The notes: generated by a model not told the origin, from the letters alone. Shown: positions 12,001-18,707, counted from the stretch's first letter. The stretch: 64,000 bases of DNA from Algoriphagus sp. CAU 1675 (GCF_029222925.1 NZ_JARHUI010000003.1:231721-295720); one strand, 5' to 3'. Made by a program: numbers and translations.

Positions 12001-12957
12001 GTTTCCGCAATTGATGGAGCCAAGAAGGAAATTGAAGAAGCCGATAAATTCCGTATCAAAATCTGGGATATCCAAACTTCAGAAGTCATTTATGACAACC
12101 AGCAGGGTGAATCCGATAACTCTGATGCAAAAACAGAGATTTCCGGTGGAAGTATCATTATCCATAACCCTGTGAAAGGCAAAAACAAATCCCTAGACTC
12201 CTCTTCTTTGATTACCGTTGATTGGAACACTCCATTTGAAACTTTGAAAGACTATACCTATTCCTTTACTGACAATGGAATGGATTACGAACTTGAAGTG
12301 ACATGGAATGAGGAAGATTATAATCCGCTTCTTCCGGGATATTACCAGATCTCGGGAGAACTCAAAGAAGCCACTATAGGGTTTAGAGTTCCGATGAATG
12401 GTATTAATATGCAAGTTCTTGTCTTGGATAAACCTCTTCCTGAGGATATCATTATTGATAATTCTGAAATAGCCAAAGAACTTGCTGAAGGAGAGTTAAT
12501 AGGTGCATTCCATACTCTGGATCCAGTTGATGATATACATACCTATCATTTGGATGAAAATGAGCATTTCGAATTGGATGGAAACCTACTTAGATGGAAG
12601 GGTAGTACAAGCAAAGTTGCTTCTGGTTATACTGTTCGGGTTTACAGTACAGATAGGGCAGGGCAGACTATTTTGAAGGATATCCGACTTACTAGGGAGC
12701 CAATTCCAAATAATGTTTGGGTATATCCAAACCCAGCCGCGGATGAAACCAATATCCAAGTGGAGATTAGAGAGGAATCAGATGTCACCATCCGAATTTA
12801 CGACGCTGTCGGACGTTTGGTATTTGAGGAAAAAGGATTCCATGAAGATGGTTTTGTTCGAAATGTTGATCTTGAATCCTTAAGTGCTGGAATGTACACC
12901 GTTCAGGTTCAGATCAATTACCAGATTCTAACCAGAAGATTGATTAAGAAAGAATAA
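1..12957 (+). CDS. Giant multidomain surface adhesin with 18 HYR repeats and T9SS sorting domain (5' partial)
   Basis: The frame is open from base 1, so the true start lies outside the window; 4318 residues are visible. Domains in order (window residue numbers): parallel beta-helix modules (1-560), in which the unit ending SIGAVEF is repeated as a second unit ending SIGAVQF; CARDB-like beta-sandwich domains (about 568-1763) with an Ig/PKD-like domain near 680-745; an InlB-B-like repeat (about 1767-1838); a SprB-like domain (about 1841-1915); a degenerate HYR (1920-2005); 18 HYR repeats (2007-3464); three divergent HYRs (to about 3710); a metal-binding segment with DSDNDG, DEDGDG and CDGMDNNCDG motifs (about 3713-3817); a PKD-like domain; a segment beginning FVTGGGWI near 3912; and a C-terminal type A sorting domain starting VYPNPAADE near 4240. 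The last domain implies export by the type IX system and attachment to, or release from, the cell surface. Adhesion is inferred from architecture; the ligand is unknown. A hairpin terminator follows directly. Confidence 0.93.
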   Translation, partial: FYHNSIHNTGSGDGLYYSGWASAGNDFVNNIFKGNTGYSVEVAISTGLVTMDYNDLYTSGTYLARWGTTNATDLATWQSLSSKDANSLNEDPLFVSDTDLTPQNPVLTEAGTDLTAFVSTDIDGNPRTVPVSIGAVEFAQAGEPLIGEYTIDPNGSGERNFVSFAASSEALRVNGISGKVDFFVADGTYEEQLNFGAVPGASSEFTVNFKSASIDPLAVIVVHTDNYTLKLDNAEHYSFSNITFKTLGVAQVIQVRNRGVNLLFENNIIESPTTTNTSGARGGIDVSGTFTENIRILKNRISGGAYGIYVKGASSSSRVGQVLVSENELSGIHFRSIYLNYTQAPEVVGNTVTTTSTADQIAILLENNSDGSLVKNNRVTSVDGNALRIVNSAGNTGSPNLVYNNFLQGKGSNRIVYLSNTTHLLFYHNAVWNQGNGASLEYASSGSNNQLVNNIFQGTSGYALRIGAPAAFVNIDYNNLFSSGSLLGRWGNSDATDLDAWKALSGTDSNSLTVDAQFVSSLDLTPQEDALAVNGADLTAIVSEDINGVPRLVPVSIGAVQFFSDNGRDLAISEIISPDSNCFLSDQEQIQVRISNVGTSFIGNITLTYQVLGGALVEEVLPSSIVLAPGQSYTYTFEQAADLSQKGDYTIVVGVLEADENLTNNELSKTITHFPEPNVSLTGNTTICKGEFTALIADGGVSYLWMHNGSTVQGLSVQPTETTTYTVLITDENGCSVEKSITVTVNQLPQIEYVGDAGFESSYVSPTVGVNSTEFIFRFKYTESSGLLPAAGFPKLTLKSFIETREIVMFEEDPSDLDVTDGKIYRALVTNLAEDANWESQIAVRTSEGCEVNSGWVATPLVTSDLLDVGIFAGDILFSNDEPGVGDEFTITGIVRNTSDFPAENFVVSVYDDEQFIASQTVDFVAPQDTVWVQFQYAFSVSGYHEVKVILDETNVLDEKNELNNFAIRFYALPEGINVTSSVNPSTIFPNQSFTVSGVASYFGLDLAITPKVSGATVRLTMSNGQEKQTITNSAGGFYSTFTGPFEIGTYTITGEVDEGRFVQSFGPLTIQVVEDNSGETVKLPDLETQFSLFPKEGRGYYLRGETIEGTARVTNRGDAPAENFVFRYSSCQGVIGEVFIPLLQPGEFIEYPFVTTISDSALLNSCFGYLDYCYFSATADYFGQVSESSESNNTVQISKRIFAEKPDIKPEKSSPSTFNLKDPYTLRVSARNLGGVANAVPFTMKVYIDGVEVDSRLISENIENCDRSQLYSLSWLFTTTDDKVIRIEADTPIGSGVIDEFDETNNVLEFTIRYSPKKPDLDTYYQRFKIEPSHPNLGETFKIKRLYRNIGRTATAAPFTNSFIINENGVERVISNRIEDSIEPGGSRTDSIYTSLTTYGNNRIDYLLDANSEISESNESNNAGFGFLCVDFSLASSSFYFYNAWRGNYQIYTEQFLTANIQNTGLFDSEEVSVKFYLDDVEIASTVVPNILGGSASFVQLPYVFVEAGTFTLKVVVDEEGKYTECQEDNNEFSKQITILTPGPDLSVEPQFISPTKLNPDLGEPVNFFVSYENLGVVPSGPFKVRLLVDGQQIGEDAQVSGVAAGEDGTVAISDTYSSTIGGLKTLEAIIDVLEEQPDRNRDNNTALRSIFVGDAPNLRFADLIFSNDCPKNGDEVLLTASIFNEGDVGTEATLKFYYKSGESLDEISRDLITVGPQDTVEVSVPITLLSNTFTIYAELSGADPIEYDILDNSIEKAFCTNVVAEYTLTTSVVGEGIIVRDPNQNQFLDGNTVSLNPIPAEGWSFVQWSGDATGSDNPLQLSMDADKQVVAEFVENFRIRLGVTNESCFEAGDGKLQVNVFAGLPPYTIEWYKNGQLLPDTGILLENLSAGSYEVRVTDSNSETLTEQVELIVGDFQYPVIDIPTEITLFLDQSGSTLLTVEMLNDASFDNCGISSKYFNEGVTSIPFGCGDVGQSISVDFKVVDTNGNISVKSFNVLVLDELKPVITNVPANISVNNDAGVCGTVVTWTEPIASDNCEIATFASDHTSGDAFPVGETLVTYTAIDIHGNTETASFTVTVTDNELPVITNVPADISVNNDTGVCGAVVTWTEPIAADNCGIESFNADQVNGAVFPVGTTTVTYTATDIHGNSETASFTITVTDNELPVITNVPANISVNNDPGVCGAVVSWTEPIASDNCEIGTFTSDYTSGDEFPVGETTVTYTATDVHGNTETASFTVTVTDNELPVITNVPANISVNNDAGVCGAVVSWTEPIASDNCEIGTFTSDYTSGDEFPVGETTVTYTATDVHGNTETASFTVTVTDNELPVITDVPTDISVNNDAGVCGAVVTWTEPNASDNCGIDSFTSDYTSGDEFPVGETLVTYTATDIHGNMETASFTITVTDNELPVISTMPAKISVNNDPGVCGAVVSWNEPNASDNCGIDSFTADQVNGSVFPVGETTVTYTARDIHGNEETASFTVTVTDNELPVITNVPANISVNNDAGVCGAVVAWTEPNAADNCGIESFTADQANGSVFPVGETTVTYTARDIHGNEETASFTVTVSDNELPVITNVPANITVNNDAGVCGAVVSWTEPNASDNCGIESFTADQVNGSVFPVGETTVTYTATDIHGNIETASFTITVTDNELPVITNVPANISVNNDTGVCGAVVTWTEPIAADNCGIETFTSDFASGSAFPVGETTVTYTATDIHGNTETASFTVTVTDNEIPVITNVPANISVNNDPGVCGAAVTWTEPNAADNCGIASFTSDYTSGDEFPVGETLVTYTATDIHGNTATASFTITVTDNELPVITNVPANISVNNDPGVCGAVVTWIEPDAADNCGIESFTADRVNGAVFPVGETTVTYTATDVHGNTETASFTVTVTDNELPVITNVPANISVNNDPGVCGAVVTWAEPIAADNCGIETFTSDFASGSAFPVGETTVTYTATDIHGNAETASFTITVTDNELPVITNVPANISVNNDPGVCGAVVTWAEPIASDNCEIATFTSDHISDEVFPVGITTVTYTATDIHGNTETASFTVTVTDNELPVITNVPTNISVNNDEGVCGAVVTWTEPIAEDNCGIESFTADYTSGYEFPVGTTTVIYTATDIHGNIETSSFTVTVTDNELPVITNVPTDISVNNDPGVCGAVVTWIEPDAADNCGIESFTADYASGDEFPVGETLVTYTATDIHGNTATASFTITVTDNELPVITNVPANISVNNDPGVCGAVVTWIEPDAADNCGIESFTADYASGDEFPVGETLVTYMATDIHGNMETASFTITVTDNELPVITNVPANISVNNDAGVCGAVVSWIEPNAADNCGIESFTADYTSGDEFPVGTTTVTYTAIDIHGNSETASFTVTVTDNELPVITNVPTDISVNNDAGVCGAVVSWTEPNASDNCGIESFNADQVNGAVFPVGITTVTYTATDIHGNTETASFTVTVTDNELPVITCPNNISSTVEFGQIGKVITYDLPTTTDNCGVPTMELISGLPSGEVFPVGITTVTYKATDTAGNSAECSFTVTITESADNEDPVINDCPSDINVSNDSGNCGAVVTWTEPIATDNSGSVSLISNYEPGSIFPVGTTEVIYTATDAAGNQSICRFNVIVTDNELPNVLTQDLEFSIDEADIITVDPLDIDNGSSDNCGIESYSLSKTTFTSADEGVNSVVLTVIDIHGNQNSASAFVTIILNSVDPGDIDSDNDGFTPNQGDCDDSDATVYPGAPEVCDGMDNNCDGTIDEGVQTAFYIDEDGDGYGAANSTPVYDCSAPDGYVPNNYDCNDGDELINSFSLQNCENNPCLEEEVIHSISGPLDPHEVNSSISVLAEVTGEVVTAKWIWDDGEETVLSSPFTDYSASHIYTTPGVYQISLVLTDECGNETVGYTDLAVIFDPNGGFVTGGGWIWSPKGSMPSDYEAEGRANFGFVAKYRKGSNKVDGHTEFQFKNGDLTFNSTSHEDMSLVVAGYKAIYKGIGRVNGIDGYSFMVSAIDGAKKEIEEADKFRIKIWDIQTSEVIYDNQQGESDNSDAKTEISGGSIIIHNPVKGKNKSLDSSSLITVDWNTPFETLKDYTYSFTDNGMDYELEVTWNEEDYNPLLPGYYQISGELKEATIGFRVPMNGINMQVLVLDKPLPEDIIIDNSEIAKELAEGELIGAFHTLDPVDDIHTYHLDENEHFELDGNLLRWKGSTSKVASGYTVRVYSTDRAGQTILKDIRLTREPIPNNVWVYPNPAADETNIQVEIREESDVTIRIYDAVGRLVFEEKGFHEDGFVRNVDLESLSAGMYTVQVQINYQILTRRLIKKE
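6019..10392 (+). repeat. 18 x 243-bp tandem HYR (hyalin) repeat array
   Basis: Eighteen uninterrupted units of exactly 243 bp (81 codons) run from 6019 to 10392; unit k begins at 6019+243(k-1). Each begins with P-V-I and ends in D-N-E-L or D-N-E-I, and every unit has two cysteines, at unit positions 19 (GVCG) and 34 (DNC), plus the conserved segments FPVG and HGN. Some units are nearly identical in DNA: units 3 and 4 (6505-6747 and 6748-6990) differ at about five positions, all near their 5' ends. Units flanking the array (5758-6015 and 10393-11130) are strongly diverged HYRs, so the array is a homogenised core between older copies. Confidence 0.97.
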
Positions 12958-12986
12958 CCTTATCATTAAATCTTAACGCGCTTTAT

Positions 12987-13024
12987 AAAAGGCTATGCAC
13001 ATTGATTTGAGCATAGCCTTTTTT
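12987..13024 (+). terminator. Rho-independent terminator after the giant adhesin
   Basis: A perfect 12-bp stem (12987-12998 with 13011-13022) contains the GGCTATGC/GCATAGCC core, has a 12-nt loop and ends in a T run. It lies 30 bases after the adhesin stop codon and fits termination of that transcript. Confidence 0.85.
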
Positions 13025-13230
13025 GATGAGCGGACCTTAGAAATATTACTTGTTTTTAATGGCATAGCGTGAACCACCAAGTGGCTTGTTCTGTCATGGT
13101 TTTATCCTTTCGTCATTACATAATATTCTCGGCAATCTGACTTTAGGTATAGGTCATTGGGCATTAATTGAATTTGTCTGATTTTTAAGATTTGATTTTG
13201 AACCAAAGAGGGGAAAGGGATCACTTTGTA
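13025..13230. other. Intergenic stretch without recognisable gene
   Basis: This is the middle of the 352-base gap between the adhesin and the next gene, which is convergent. Apart from the terminators at both ends I see no ORF with coding character, no tRNA-like structure and no repeat in it. Confidence 0.6.
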
Positions 13231-13272
13231 ACTAAAAATAAAAAGAGACCGATCCTTAAAGAATCGGTCTCT
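13231..13272 (-). terminator. Rho-independent terminator of the beta-propeller gene
   Basis: A perfect 10-bp stem, AGAGACCGAT (13244-13253) with ATCGGTCTCT (13263-13272), has a 9-nt loop and is followed on the minus strand by a T-rich tail (13231-13243). It lies about 40 bases beyond the stop codon of the minus-strand gene that ends at 13310. Confidence 0.85.
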
Positions 13273-13309
13273 ATCAATGGCAGAGATCTACCACTTTATT
13301 TCATTTGAA

Positions 13310-16300
13310 TTAATCTTTCTTTACTCCCTCGAATAGATCAACTGGAGTGTTTTTTACTTTTTCTTCAAAAGCTTTCCAATCTCCATTCATAAATTCTTTG
13401 AGCACGGCAATTGATTCATCTGCTGCTTCTTTTGCATGCTGGTACATTCTTTCTTCTGTAGCTCCAGGAGCCAAATAGGAAGAACTAGCATAACGTCTTG
13501 GTGCAAAGAGCATGGTCATGGTAGTTGGATAAAGGTTTCTAACGATTCCCTGACCTTCACGGGTTGGGCCGTTGAAAGCTTCTCTTACTTTGTCCAGTTT
13601 TTTCTTAATGTCTTTGGCTGCAGCGCTCAGGGATTTTGCCTCTTCTGAATCTAGGTCTTTGGTCATTGCCAGCACCTTGTCAATGGTTTTCTGAGCTTCA
13701 TCCATTTGGTTAGTAGCATTGGTTACTTCAGATTGAAGCCCTTCCAGCTTTTTGGAGAAGTCTTCCCTAGCTTTCAGGTTGGCAAGTTGAACTTCAATTC
13801 TTGGATCTGCATATACATTGATACTCGTCTCAGACTTTTCATCCCCATACACAAATTCAACTTTGTAAGTACCTGGTAGTGCATCGCCTCCACTAGGCTC
13901 GAAGAATCCGTTTCTACGACCTCTGTTACCTCCGGTGTTTTCGGCTGTAGACTTTCTGTCAAGTCCCCAGTTGATTCGGTTTACACCTTTAACAGGAACA
14001 GTTTTCAGAGTTCTGATCTGCTCACCTGCTTCATTGTAAATGTTAACGGTTACGGTGTCAAATTTTTCTTTGTTATCATTGAGGATAAAGCTTAATCTTC
14101 CCCCAAATTCCCTGTTTTCGGCAGCATATTTTCCATTGGCAGGGAAACGTTCACCATGTGGTTGCTGGATTTCAGCCTGATAAGCATCTGGTGCGGCTAC
14201 TGCGGTAATTTTAGCCTCTGGAGCTTTTCCTCCATTGGCTGCAAATACTCTCAATGGGCGAATGTCATCCAATACCCACATGGATCTGCCGAATGTTCCG
14301 ATCACCAAGTCGGCTTCTCTTTCTTGAATGGTCATATCATAAGTAGATACTGCCTTAGGATAACCATGCTCCCATTTGTTCCAGGTTTTTGCCTTATCAA
14401 AGGAAACGTACAGCCCAAATTCAGTTCCTAAGAATACCAGATTAGGTTCTTCGGTGTCTTGCTTGATAGAAAGAGTGTAGCCCCAAACTTTGCTATCATC
14501 TGCTATTCGGGTGAAACTTTTTCCGAAGTCTTTGCTATGATAAGCATATGCACTGAAATCGTTGTTTCTATAATTGTTGGCAATCACCCAAACTTCAGCT
14601 GCATCATATTTAGATGCTTGGATTTGAGGGATCCAACTAGCCTTTGGAAGACCTGTCAATTTGTTGTTGACGTTGGCCCAAGTTTTTCCTCCGTCTCTTG
14701 TCACCTGAAGGTTTCCATCATCCGTACCAACCCAGATCACATTTGGGTCCACTGGGCTTGGTGCAATTGCTAAAATGGTAGTATGGTTTTCAGCACCTGT
14801 GATGTCGAAGGTCAATCCACCTGTCTGCTGCTGCCTCTGTTTGGTAGAGTCATTGGTAGTAAGATCCGGGGAAATTATTTCCCAGGTTTCCCCATTGTCA
14901 GTTGATTTGTGCAGGAATTGAGATCCGTAATAAATGGTATTGGCATCATGTGGGTCTTGTGCAAGCGCCGCATTCCAGTTGAATCTCAAGAATACATCCT
15001 TGTCAGGATGTGTGGGTTTGATAAATCTGTTATGACCGGTCAGCTTATCAAATCTCGAAAGGTTTCCTGCCTGAGACATGGTGTAGCCATAGCGGGAATT
15101 GCTTGGGTGGGGAGAAACGTCAAAACCGTCACCGAAGGAAACTTCCTGCCAATAGGTGTTTCTGATACCGTCTCTTCTCCAAACATAAGCTGGACCAGTC
15201 CAAGAACCGTTGTCTTGCATACCACCATAGATATTGTACGGGATTTCATTGTCTACATTGACATGGTAAAACTGTCCTACAGGTAGGTTTTCGGCAAAAT
15301 ACCAGGTCTTCCCACCGTCTCTGGAAATATTCAAACCTCCATCATTTCCATCAATAAGGAAGTTTGGATCATTTGGGTTTATGTAGAAAGCATGGTGATC
15401 AGGGTGAACTCCCTCGTATTGTAGAATTTGGGTAAAGGATTTACCACCATCTTCTGTCATTCCAACCCTTGAATACAGGGTATAAACTCTGTTGTCATTT
15501 TTAGGATCCGCATAGATCTCGAAATAATAGAATGGTCTGTCCCCGATTTCAGGTTTGCTGTTGACCATTGTAAAATTATTTCCCCCATCTTCAGAAACGT
15601 AAAGTGCATTTTTAGAGGATTCTACCAATGCATAAATTTTGTCACTGTTGGAATTTGAAATCGCAAGCCCCATTCTTCCCAAATCACCTTTTGGCAAGCC
15701 GTTTTTATCATCTAGCTTTTTCCAGTTTTCGCCTCCATCATAGGTCACATAGAGTCCTGAAGAGGAGCCTCCTGATTCAAAAAACCAGGGATAGCGTCTG
15801 TGCTGCCACATGTTGACAAAGATCTTATTAGGGTTGTTTGGGTCCATAATCATTTCGCCAACTCCAGTCTTGGTATCGATGTAAAGGATTTTTTCCCAGG
15901 TTTTTCCTCCATCTGTGGTTTTATACAAACCTCTGTCTTCCTGTTCACCCCAAGGAGATCCAATTGCACCCACAAAAACAGTGTTTGGATCATCCGGATG
16001 AACAATGATTCTGTGGATTGCACGTGTTTTTTCCAATCCCATCAACTCCCAAGTTTTTCCAGCATCCAAGGATCTGTAAACACCATATCCCATATTTAGG
16101 GAGTTTCTAGGGTTACCTTCTCCGGTTCCTACCCAGATGATGTTGGGGTTTTTCTGATAAATGGAAATAGATCCGATTGAGTGTACTTTTTGGTCATCAA
16201 AAATTGGTTCCCAGGTAATTCCCCCTGAGGTTGATTTCCAAAGACCTCCTGATGCTGAACCAGCATAAATTATACTTGGGTCATCATCTACTGCATCAAT

Positions 16301-16438
16301 GGCTGTGATTCTGCCGCTCATCCCAGCAGGTCCCACATTCCTGGTTTTCATGGATTTAAACAAATCCATGTCGACCTGCTGCGCCTGGACACCAAGTCCC
16401 ATGCAAGCCACCAAAATGAAAATGTAGAGTTTTTTCAT
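13310..16438 (-). CDS. Exported VPS10/sortilin-like beta-propeller protein with Asp-box (BNR) repeats
   Basis: This 1042-residue protein starts with a signal peptide ending near VQAQQ. Residues about 25-720 contain at least nine Asp-box/BNR-type blade motifs, for example TDGGKTWEKI, YDGGENWKKL, SRDGGKTW and TRDGGKTW, typical of sortilin-like or sialidase-like propellers. After about residue 760 comes a beta-sandwich-like segment, then a charged helical tail (about 880-960) likely to form a coiled coil. The family is usually annotated as glycosyl hydrolase or VPS10-domain protein, but I see no clear glycosidase active site, so hydrolase activity is unproven. It is transcribed away from the M1 peptidase gene at 16629, with about 190 bases between the two starts, and has its own terminator. 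A periplasmic or surface binding role is inferred. Confidence 0.85.
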   Translation of the reverse strand: MKKLYIFILVACMGLGVQAQQVDMDLFKSMKTRNVGPAGMSGRITAIDAVDDDPSIIYAGSASGGLWKSTSGGITWEPIFDDQKVHSIGSISIYQKNPNIIWVGTGEGNPRNSLNMGYGVYRSLDAGKTWELMGLEKTRAIHRIIVHPDDPNTVFVGAIGSPWGEQEDRGLYKTTDGGKTWEKILYIDTKTGVGEMIMDPNNPNKIFVNMWQHRRYPWFFESGGSSSGLYVTYDGGENWKKLDDKNGLPKGDLGRMGLAISNSNSDKIYALVESSKNALYVSEDGGNNFTMVNSKPEIGDRPFYYFEIYADPKNDNRVYTLYSRVGMTEDGGKSFTQILQYEGVHPDHHAFYINPNDPNFLIDGNDGGLNISRDGGKTWYFAENLPVGQFYHVNVDNEIPYNIYGGMQDNGSWTGPAYVWRRDGIRNTYWQEVSFGDGFDVSPHPSNSRYGYTMSQAGNLSRFDKLTGHNRFIKPTHPDKDVFLRFNWNAALAQDPHDANTIYYGSQFLHKSTDNGETWEIISPDLTTNDSTKQRQQQTGGLTFDITGAENHTTILAIAPSPVDPNVIWVGTDDGNLQVTRDGGKTWANVNNKLTGLPKASWIPQIQASKYDAAEVWVIANNYRNNDFSAYAYHSKDFGKSFTRIADDSKVWGYTLSIKQDTEEPNLVFLGTEFGLYVSFDKAKTWNKWEHGYPKAVSTYDMTIQEREADLVIGTFGRSMWVLDDIRPLRVFAANGGKAPEAKITAVAAPDAYQAEIQQPHGERFPANGKYAAENREFGGRLSFILNDNKEKFDTVTVNIYNEAGEQIRTLKTVPVKGVNRINWGLDRKSTAENTGGNRGRRNGFFEPSGGDALPGTYKVEFVYGDEKSETSINVYADPRIEVQLANLKAREDFSKKLEGLQSEVTNATNQMDEAQKTIDKVLAMTKDLDSEEAKSLSAAAKDIKKKLDKVREAFNGPTREGQGIVRNLYPTTMTMLFAPRRYASSSYLAPGATEERMYQHAKEAADESIAVLKEFMNGDWKAFEEKVKNTPVDLFEGVKKD

Positions 16439-16628
16439 AAAGTTATATTTGATTATAAGGTTAAATAAGTAAAAAGTAGAAATTATGAGGATGAATTTTA
16501 TTCAAGCGGAAGAGAAACTAGCTGAACCTTCATCTACGCGATGCCTTGAAATTTGATTGATGGTTTGGGGGCTGATTTCTTTTTCTTTTTCTTTAGTAAA
16601 AATTATTAAACCCATGAGATATAAAGTA

Positions 16629-18461
16629 ATGAAGCCTATAAAAGGGCTTTTTCTTTGCTTGTTACTGGCCTTTGGAGCAAATGCTCAAACTGGCCGGTTT
16701 CAACAAGCTGTTGATTATCAGATGGATGTCCAAATGGATGTCAACACAAATCAGTATACCGGGACCCAGACCCTAAAGTATACCAACAATTCTCCGGATA
16801 CTTTAACCCGGGTATTCTATCATTTGTATTACAATGCATTTCAGCCCGGAAGTATGATGGATGTTCGGTCAAGAACTATTTCCGACCCTGATAGGAGAGT
16901 GGGAGATCGGATTTCCAAATTGACCCCTGAGGAAATAGGATATCTTCATGTTCGAAATTTGAAAATGAATGGTAAGGAAGTCAAATTCAATGAAGTGGAA
17001 ACAATTCTTGAAGTTGAGCTTTCAGAACCGATCTTGCCTAACTCTGAGGCAACTTTCACCTTGGAGTTTGACGGTCAGGTTCCTATTCAAATCAGACGTT
17101 CTGGAAGAGATTCTGAGGAAGGTGTTCGTTATTCCATGTCCCAGTGGTATCCTAAAATGGCCAATTATGATGAGCAGGGTTGGCATGCCAATCCTTACAT
17201 CGGTAGGGAGTTTTATGGAATTTGGGGAGATTTTGATGTGAAAATCACCATTGACAAGGATTATACAATCGGTGGTACAGGTTATTTGCAAAACCCTAAC
17301 GAAATAGGACACGGATATGAGGATGAAGGCGTCAAAGTGCCAAACCCAAAAGGCAATACACTAACCTGGCATTTTAAAGCTCCTATGGTTCATGATTTTA
17401 TGTGGGGTGCAGATCCTAAGTATCAGCATGATAAAATCCAGATGGACAATGGAATTACGGTTCACCACTTCTTTATTCCGGGAGAAAAAACTTCAGAAAA
17501 TTGGGAAAAGCTAAAAGAATATACACCAAAGGCAATTAGCTATATGTCGGAGCATTTTGGTCAATATCCTTACAAGCAATTTTCTGTGGTACAAGGCGGA
17601 GACGGTGGAATGGAATATGCCATGTCTACTTTGATCACAGGAGAAAGGAACCTGAATAGTTTGGTGGGTGTGATGGTTCATGAATTGGCACATAGCTGGT
17701 TCCATGGAGTTTTGGCAAGTAATGAGTCTTTATATCCTTGGATGGATGAAGGATTTACCAGCTATGCCTCTAGCTTAACAATGGCTTCCATTATGCCACG
17801 AGGAAATGGAGGAAACGTACACGCGGGATCCTATCGTGGTTATTCTAGCTTGGCGAAATCCGGCTTGGAAGAGCCTATGTCAACTCATTCAGATCATTAT
17901 CATACAAATAGAGCTTATAGTTCTGCGGCTTATGCCAAAGGAGCTGTATTTATGGAACAAATGGGATATGTGATTGGAGCTGAAGTTAGGGATAGAGCTT
18001 TGTTGCGTTATTTCAACACATGGAAGTTTAAGCATCCAAATGTCAATGATTTGATTCGAATCATGGAAAAAGAAAGTGGTCTTGAACTGGATTGGTACAA
18101 GGAGTACTTTGTCTATGGAACAAAGACTATAGATTATGGAATAAAGGATGTGGTTGAAAATGGCGACTCCACGACTATTACATTTGAGCGTTTAGGTTTA
18201 ATGCCAATGCCTTTGGATGTGGTTATTACTTATCAGGATGGAAGCCAGGAACAGCTTTATATGCCTTTGGTAATCATGAGAGGTGAAAAAGCAAACGAAG
18301 CTGGATTACCTGCTAGAATATTGACTGAAGATTGGCCTTGGACTAATTTGACTAAGACGGTTTCGATTCCTAGAAAAAAATCTACAATCAAATCCATAGA
18401 AATTGATCCATCTGGAAGGATGGCAGATTTGGAAAGAGAAAACAATAAAGTGGAGTTTTAA
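16629..18461 (+). CDS. M1 family (gluzincin) metallopeptidase, exported
   Basis: This protein of 610 residues is a zinc aminopeptidase of the M1 family. The zinc site HELAH is at residues 351-355 and the third ligand E374 follows 18 residues after the second histidine, the standard HExxH-18-E arrangement. The upstream substrate-binding motif is GGMEYAM, a variant of GxMEN. I chose the ATG at 16629 because it starts a clean signal peptide (MKPIKGLFLC to NAQ); ATG 16614 is also possible, and the frame extends back to 16557 without a plausible leader. It is probably a periplasmic or outer-membrane-facing peptidase that trims peptides for nutrition. It is divergent from the propeller gene and ends in a shared bidirectional terminator. 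Confidence 0.92.
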   Translation: MKPIKGLFLCLLLAFGANAQTGRFQQAVDYQMDVQMDVNTNQYTGTQTLKYTNNSPDTLTRVFYHLYYNAFQPGSMMDVRSRTISDPDRRVGDRISKLTPEEIGYLHVRNLKMNGKEVKFNEVETILEVELSEPILPNSEATFTLEFDGQVPIQIRRSGRDSEEGVRYSMSQWYPKMANYDEQGWHANPYIGREFYGIWGDFDVKITIDKDYTIGGTGYLQNPNEIGHGYEDEGVKVPNPKGNTLTWHFKAPMVHDFMWGADPKYQHDKIQMDNGITVHHFFIPGEKTSENWEKLKEYTPKAISYMSEHFGQYPYKQFSVVQGGDGGMEYAMSTLITGERNLNSLVGVMVHELAHSWFHGVLASNESLYPWMDEGFTSYASSLTMASIMPRGNGGNVHAGSYRGYSSLAKSGLEEPMSTHSDHYHTNRAYSSAAYAKGAVFMEQMGYVIGAEVRDRALLRYFNTWKFKHPNVNDLIRIMEKESGLELDWYKEYFVYGTKTIDYGIKDVVENGDSTTITFERLGLMPMPLDVVITYQDGSQEQLYMPLVIMRGEKANEAGLPARILTEDWPWTNLTKTVSIPRKKSTIKSIEIDPSGRMADLERENNKVEF

Positions 18462-18491
18462 GGCTCCACTTTCAAATAAAGACAAATAAAT

Positions 18492-18519
18492 AAAAAAGGT
18501 GGCCTAAGCCACCTTTTTT
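18492..18519. terminator. Bidirectional terminator between the M1 peptidase and histone H1-like genes
   Basis: A 12-bp stem AAAAAAGGTGGC/GCCACCTTTTTT (18492-18503 with 18508-18519) has a 4-nt loop, with A and T runs on both sides. It sits between two convergent genes and can serve both strands. Confidence 0.85.
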
Positions 18520-18530
18520 ATTTTTTGGTA

Positions 18531-18707
18531 TCAACCAGCATTCTTTTTATCCTGAACTTCCTTACGGATGTCCTGTGCTAGGTTTTTCAAATCTTGCATT
18601 CCCTTTCTTACTCTGGTTCCAGCAGCTTGGTTACCTTTTTCATAAAATTTTTCGAAATCGGCTTCAAGGCCCATTACAAGATCTTTAACTTCACTAAATC
18701 TGCTCAT
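18531..18707 (-). CDS. Histone H1-like (Hc1-type) small protein
   Basis: This is a short gene of 58 codons from ATG 18707 to TGA at 18531, and its size makes it easy to miss. The protein starts MSRFSEVKDL, carries KGNQAAGTRVRKGMQDLK and ends DKKNAG; it is rich in Lys, Arg and Ala and is predicted almost wholly helical. This matches the short histone H1/Hc1-like proteins conserved in Bacteroidota, thought to bind DNA or act as nucleoid-associated proteins. It stands alone between a bidirectional terminator and an approximately 100-base upstream gap, so it is probably monocistronic. The family call rests on remembered sequence character; DNA binding is inference. Confidence 0.82.
   Translation of the reverse strand: MSRFSEVKDLVMGLEADFEKFYEKGNQAAGTRVRKGMQDLKNLAQDIRKEVQDKKNAG

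Noticed and set aside
11656..12075. 139-codon reading frame on the minus strand within the adhesin C-terminal region
   Set aside because: It lies entirely opposite a well-supported coding frame and has no recognisable motif.
13025..13230. Small ORF in the 352-base gap after the adhesin
   Set aside because: No frame shows an ATG with coding character, and the gap is bounded by two terminators.
14459..15286. Plus-strand frames of 104 and 125 codons opposite the beta-propeller gene
   Set aside because: They are antisense to a clear Asp-box protein and contain no family motif.
16557..16628. Upstream extension of the M1 peptidase
   Set aside because: The extra residues do not look like a leader, while the signal peptide begins cleanly at 16629 (or 16614).
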